Assembly: GCF_003473485.1 (NCBI RefSeq)
Contig: NC_053049.1
Coordinates: 31,579,292 to 31,643,291 of the forward strand
Direction of reading: 5' to 3'
DNA length: 64,000 bases
From: Medicago truncatula
Taxonomy: Eukaryota; Streptophyta; Magnoliopsida; Fabales; Fabaceae
Shown: positions 59,310 to 64,000 of the stretch, one piece after another
Layout: every line of letters begins with the position of its first letter
Position numbering within the stretch: the stretch's first letter is position 1
The notes under the pieces: model-generated
What the model was told of the DNA's origin: nothing
What the model saw: the letters and a program-made list of their open reading frames with translations, nothing else
The model's database searches: none
Made by a program: the position numbers and the translations under genes

Positions 59310-60405
59310 GGTGGCATTTAGGGTGGGTGAGGGAAAGAGTTTCCTATGATGGAAAAGGCTGGTTTTTAAGGACAGCTGGAGGTTGTCACCTGTTGAGTCC
59401 AAACAAAAAAGAAAAACTCTAGCTTTTATATTTTAATATTGTCTATCCTTTTACTGATTCACCACCCCTTTTATCATGACAGCATAAACTACTTTTACTA
59501 ACAATTTATTTTTAATATACACCATCTTATTTTGTATCAGAATTCTTTTCTAACTCAAACATAAAACTGTAAGTTTGGTGAAGTTCTTCATAGGAAAACC
59601 CAGCAAAGCCAAAAAACCAAATACTCTCCTACTATTGTTTAAGGAAAGATTCTTTGAAAACATCAATTTTTCTTTCACTTGCTGAGAGAATTTTGACAAT
59701 GGCTGTTAGAGAATTTCCTTCAAATTTGTTCAACCACACCCATCAGATCTAGAACAGCTATTGTTTTTAGTCAAAGAAATGTAAAGTTTTTCACAATATG
59801 TACAATTTACCCACTTAATATGTACAGTTAAAAAAGGTTATGGTTCTATTGATGTGGTGATTTTCTACATCTGTACATTTTCTTGTTGTTGTTTTTTAGA
59901 TCTGAACTTTTAGTAAGAAAAATTGGTGGAGATGATGAAGATTCCATTGTAGAACACATGAAGATGAATAATTAATTTTTAATTAAAATTATGTTAAAAT
60001 AAGTTGACATATCTCAATAATCTGAGTTTTTTTTTTTTTTTTGGGACAAATCTTAGAAAGAAGAAGAAAAATTACAAGGGTGATGGTGAGCGGTCAAAAC
60101 ACAGTAAAGGAAGAAGAGGAAGCATGTTTTCTGTGTGAATACAATATTCATTTGATATTTAAATAAGTAAAAAGGGTAATTTAATTAGTTAAGGCAATTA
60201 AATTTTCTCACCAAAAAAGTAATTGAATTTAATTAGTCAGAGAATGATTTCCTTTTTCAAAAGAAGAACACCGTACCAAAAAAGTGAACAACAAGTTGCC
60301 AGTGTTTAATCTTACCCGTTGAATATTTTTATTATTATATCAATGGTTCAAATTTAACTTTCCCATAATGGGAAAATACTCTCCTTTCCTAGGCTAAATG
60401 CCACC
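59310..60405. mobile_element. Non-autonomous Mutator-like element, 1096 bp
   Basis: Perfect 12-bp ends ggtggcatttag and ctaaatgccacc, with weaker inverted similarity for about 50 bp (ggaaagagtttcctatgatg versus the reverse of the right end). A perfect 9-bp target duplication ttaaatgca sits at 59301-59309 and 60406-60414. No transposase. The interior is A+T-rich and includes an ATG-led stretch at 59699 (atggctgttagagaatttcc) that might be a captured gene piece. Confidence 0.85.
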
Positions 60406-60799
60406 TTAAATGCAATCATTCTAAAATATATTTTAGCAAACCTGAGTTTTGACAAGGACAGAGGAATTGGATTTGGTTGAAACTTGAGACAATTTTTCTT
60501 CCAAAAATTGTAAATATCTCACCAGTCAAAACTCTAATAAGTTTCAAACTTTTGAATGTGGTCAGAGTTTCGTGCTAACGTGTTATGAAATTAATCCAAA
60601 ATATTGCAATATATTGTAAAGTATATAAGAATAGAGAAAAAGGAATAAAGAAAGAACATGAGAGTATATTGCATTACTTCACAAGTGTGTTTTTTACATT
60701 ACAATATATGTCCTATTTATAGGACACAAATGAGCAAATGGATGATCAAACGAATTAAGGACCACAAACCATATATTTACTAATGGGGATTATAGGAAG

Positions 60800-60948
60800 G
60801 TGGAAGATCAAGAATGGACATCCACCAACTTTATTATTCATAACAGAAATTTCCTTGTAAATGGAGGAGATGGATTATGGAGTATGTTATTTCTACAGCA
60901 TCAGTGTCTCTTCTTGTTAATGGTAGTCCTACTGAGAAATTTCAGATG
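60800..60948 (+). pseudogene. LINE reverse transcriptase fragment
   Basis: From 60862 one frame reads WRRWIMEYVISTASVSLLVN then GSPTEKFQM. That is the segment just before the RGLRQGDPLSP motif in plant L1 reverse transcriptases. The similarity ends abruptly. Too short for classification. Confidence 0.6.
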
Positions 60949-61080
60949 TATCAATATAATATTATTAGTAACACAACATTATAATTTTATTATTTGGATA
61001 TCCCAAAACTGATCCAAATTTAAGCGCATTAAATTTGACTAGATCTCATCAAACTTTTTAAATTAATCATTCAAAATCAA

Positions 61081-61549
61081 ATCGGACCGTACATAATTTA
61101 TCTTTGCATCAAAAGAGTTTTTATTTAAAAACCAATTCGAGACGAACCGTGAACAACCCTAGGCTTAATATTTCCCATTTATAGTTTAGTTTTATATTTT
61201 TGTCTAATAAACTAGTATAATTTCTAAATTTATTCAATATATTATATTTAAAATTTATTTATCTAATTTATTGTATAGATTTTTTATTAAAATATTATCA
61301 TGATACTGTATTTTTATAAACATGATCGTGCCTAGAAATATATCTTTCTGTTGTTAACTTTTATAAATATTTTTATTTGACTTCAAAACAACAAAAATTA
61401 TTTAGGATTTATATATGTATAATATATCATATATAATAACAATTTTTTTTAGGGATATTAACAAATGTGATGTATAGGAATAATTTAAATCCGTAAAGTA
61501 ACAAATGTGATGTATAGGAATAACTTAAATCCGTACAATATCTAGAATA
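61081..61549. repeat. Long direct repeat, copy 1
   Basis: From atcggaccgtacataattta to cgtacaatatctagaat, matching 63071-63497 in order. Contains an extra 41-bp internal tandem duplication (taacaaatgtgatgtatagg, twice at 61459-61540). Confidence 0.9.
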
Positions 61550-61611
61550 TAGAGCATGTTTTTTATTTTTATTTTGTATAGAATTATAGTATTTCATAAG
61601 CCGTATTTTTA

Positions 61612-61702
61612 AGTGTCATCGTGAGCTCAACTCAGTTGGTAAGGACAATGCGTAATATATGCAAGGTATGAGGTTCAAATCCTGACCACCACAAAAAAAA
61701 AA
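61612..61702 (+). mobile_element. SINE-like repeat
   Basis: gtgagctcaactcagttggt (A box), gtatgaggttcaaatcctga (B box), then ccaccaca and an A run. tRNA-like head with almost no body. Confidence 0.6.
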
Positions 61703-62198
61703 AGATGTGTTCTTAAGTTATATCGATTTTTTTCTTCAAAAAAAAAAAACTCATACCGGATTCAAATGTTAATAATATCTAGTATTTTACTAACTAAAAA
61801 AAGATCAAGTATTTACAACAACAAAAAATATATATTTTTTTGAATTTTATAAGATATGTTCGTATGGAGCATGTTTTAAATGACCTTGTAATTTGATTCA
61901 ATTATTTTAGTTATCCAATATCAGAGACTAATACCCTGAATGATATTCTAAAAAATTATATCAGTGTTATAGATATTTTTAAAATAAATAATTTTGTTTT
62001 ATCTAATAGATACTATTTGAAATTATAATCATATGTTATCTTTCCTTCAGAAACAAAAATAAAAAATAAAAAATCATATGTTAGTTTTATTTGTATAAAT
62101 AAGTGACTTACCTTACACTCAAACCCATATTATATACACACTTTGTTTGTCAACAAAACTTGTTCTCTTTGATTTTTGGAGTTTTTTTTTAACAATCA
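61703..62198. other. A+T-rich spacer / possible promoter
   Basis: tatatacac at about 62132 could be a TATA box for the small ORF at 62199; otherwise nothing. Confidence 0.35.
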
Positions 62199-62390
62199 TT
62201 GACAACGATGAATGCGTATGGATATTTTCACATTTGCTTTGAATATGAAAACACCTTCACGAGGGCAAGCACATTGGGTAGACATGAAAGGATTGATATG
62301 ATACACCCAATAACATGTCTGCTATGTTTAGAAGTATTTCCAGATGCTCCACAATATCTTTCACATATGGACTATGCTCATTCGGGATAG
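62199..62390 (+). CDS. Small C2H2 zinc-finger-like protein
   Basis: 63 aa. The second half is a C2H2 finger: C-x2-C-x12-H-x4-H in CLLCLEVFPDAPQYLSHMDY followed by AH. The first half resembles a finger (FHICFEYENTFTRASTLGRH) but has Tyr where the second Cys should be. A TATA-like box and a short leader precede it. It could be a real small nuclear protein, or a remnant of a longer zinc-finger gene. No introns or other exons were found. Confidence 0.4.
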   Translation: MTTMNAYGYFHICFEYENTFTRASTLGRHERIDMIHPITCLLCLEVFPDAPQYLSHMDYAHSG

Positions 62391-63070
62391 TTTAGTGAAA
62401 AATTTGTTAGGTTTAACTATTTTAAGTTTTTTTTTTTTATCTTTTGAGGAGGTTTTGGTTGATATCCCCCTCCTCTTTATTTTGTAGCTCCCATTGTTTT
62501 ATTATTTTTTGAGGTAGCACTACCTTAGATGTTCCTTCTCTTCACAAAAATAAAATAAAATAATACCTATATGAGTAACCATAAAGTAAAAATATATAAT
62601 CCACAGACAAGAAGACCAAACCGTTTTCAACGTTTACTCTCCTAGCATATTTGTAACTCAAGAAGACTGTGACATCCACGAGATTAGTCGTCGTAAAGAG
62701 TTGATTGAAATAATTTTTCAAGAAGAACTAAAAAAGAATGGTTGATGTATGCACAAGTTCTATTCACAAAATTAGATAACTTTTATTTATTAAAGTTTAT
62801 GACTTTATATCCTTTTTTTTTTTTGAAAGAGAGATTCTATATTCTTATTTCTAAGAATTTATATGATTTATAGTTTGCAGGCAGATTTTTATTCAGACCG
62901 TTGTGGTATGCCTCGTTATAGGTTTCCTCTTGTAACTTTTCCCCCTCTTTTTTAATAATATTGTGAGTTTGACGATAGAGGATGGGGGTTCATCGGGGTT
63001 CCAACCTACTTGGGATGTTGATGTTTCCCCTTGATGCCTGTCCATACTCCTGATTTAGTGAGAGAGAAAA
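62391..63070. other. Spacer
   Basis: No gene. Some stretches (62450-62540, 62880-63060) look like LINE 3' tails but are too short to assign. Confidence 0.4.
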
Positions 63071-63497
63071 ATCGGACCGTACATAATTTATCTTTGCATT
63101 AGATGAGTTTTTCTTTCAAAACCAATCCAAGAAGAACCGTGAACAACCCTAGGCTTAATATTTCCAATTTATAGTTTAGTATTAAATTCTTGTCTAATAA
63201 ACTAGTATAATTTCTAAATTTATCTATATATTATATTTAAAATTTATTTATCTAATTTTCTTGTATATATTTTTTATTAAAATATTATCATGATACTGTA
63301 TTTTTATAAATATGATCATGCCTAGAAATATATCTTTCTATTGTTAATTTTTATAAATATTTATTTTTGAATTCAAATCAACAAAAATTATTTACGATTT
63401 ATATATGTATAATATATCATATATAATAACAATTTTTTTAGGGATATTAACAAATGTGATGTATAGGAATAATTTAAAGCCGTACAATATCTAGAAT
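63071..63497. repeat. Long direct repeat, copy 2
   Basis: Matches 61081-61549 but without the 41-bp internal duplication. It abuts the LINE fragment at 63503. Confidence 0.9.
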
Positions 63498-63502
63498 TAT
63501 AT

Positions 63503-63785
63503 ATGCGCATCTGGAATTGGCTAGCTCATACATTGTATACACCTTTACACTTTCAATCTTTGGAAGATTTATGGAAGTTGAGTAATAGGTTTTCCAACAA
63601 AAAATGTAAGGTGGTAATCAATGCAACCCTAGTTTTTACTATAAACTCTATTTGGTATGCTAGAAACCAAATTAGATTAATCAATGCAACCCTAGTTTTT
63701 ACTATAAACTCTATTTGGTACGCTAGAAACCAAATTAGATTTAATGATAGAAAGATTCCTTGGAAAAGTTCTATATCCTCCATAG
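63503..63785 (+). pseudogene. LINE zf-RVT fragment with in-frame duplication
   Basis: MRIWNWLAHTLYTPLHFQSL, EDLWKLSNRFSNKKCK and SIWYARNQIRFNDRKIPWKS are typical of the region between zf-RVT and RNase H in plant L1 elements. A 63-bp unit (63616-63678) is repeated in frame at 63679-63741, doubling INATLVFTINSIWYARNQIR. The frame runs on into the repeat at 63797. Confidence 0.65.
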
Positions 63786-63796
63786 TTTCAAACATA

Positions 63797-63966
63797 GTTT
63801 TAAAATTCGGATCGGACCGATCGGTCTGACCGGTCGAACTGTGAACCGAGGACGTGACCGATTCAGTCTGCTTATTGGATCGGACATGCAGTTGAACCGG
63901 TCAAAACTGATATGATTCGTTAAAAACCGGTGACTCGATCGGTTAGGTGAACCGGATCGGATCACT
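63797..63966. repeat. ccggtcggaccg-rich dispersed repeat
   Basis: gttttaaaattcggatcgga begins a run of cggaccgatcggt, gaaccggtc and gaaccggatcgg motifs with much internal inverted complementarity. It resembles a common plant repeat that forms hairpins; the right end is near the window edge. Confidence 0.5.
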
Positions 63967-64000
63967 AAAGAAAAAATAGAAAAACTAAAGAAAAAAAAAA

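Overview
The window is nuclear DNA from a flowering plant, very probably a legume close to Medicago. The evidence is A+T-rich intergenic DNA, spliceosomal GT-AG introns, many F-box/FBA gene copies, tRNA-derived SINEs, Ty1/copia and L1-type elements, and MITEs. The species call is inference; no database was searched.

Four genes look intact. (1) A 12-exon peroxisomal copper amine oxidase on the + strand (11148-16682, 761 aa, C-terminal AKL). (2) A single-exon SIAMESE-RELATED (SMR6-like) CDK inhibitor on the - strand (21302-21652). (3) A 10-exon plastid-type protein with an anthranilate-phosphoribosyltransferase fold on the - strand (36543-45743, 589 aa); it lacks the usual PRPP-binding motifs. 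(4) An intronless DYW-class PPR protein on the - strand (53767-56094, 775 aa). A small C2H2 zinc-finger ORF (62199-62390) is possible.

Layout. 1-7.1 kb is a gene graveyard: three degenerate F-box copies, a MITE nested in another MITE, an RPA70-like pseudogene beside a Helitron-like terminus, and a frameshifted YqgF/RNase H-like fragment. 7.1-11 kb is A+T-rich with an L1-type fragment. 11-17 kb is the amine oxidase gene. 17-26 kb is intergenic with MITE, SINE and TRIM-like remnants and the SMR gene. At 26.3-32.7 kb an F-box gene is split by a complete, apparently very young Ty1/copia element (identical 278-bp LTRs, 5-bp target duplication, one open 1478-codon frame). The same intergenic block lies on both sides of this locus (about 24-25.7 kb and 34.3-35.4 kb). 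36.5-45.7 kb is the phosphoribosyltransferase-like gene, whose 3-kb first intron is swollen by repeats. 46.6-52.7 kb holds three more gene relics (DUF868, an IMK2-like LRR kinase, a peroxiredoxin-like AAED1 fragment) plus a 5'-truncated LINE. 53.7-56.1 kb is the PPR gene. 56-64 kb is repeat-rich and includes a 1.1-kb Mutator-like element with a 9-bp target duplication and a 0.45-kb direct duplication.

The genes do not form a pathway; each acts alone (amine catabolism in peroxisomes, cell-cycle restraint, plastid protein of unknown role, organellar RNA editing). The notable biology is structural: recent transposition, nested insertions with readable empty sites, and a PPR start codon that appears to lie in repeat DNA. 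I saw no tRNA or rRNA gene, no CRISPR array and no wholly new system.
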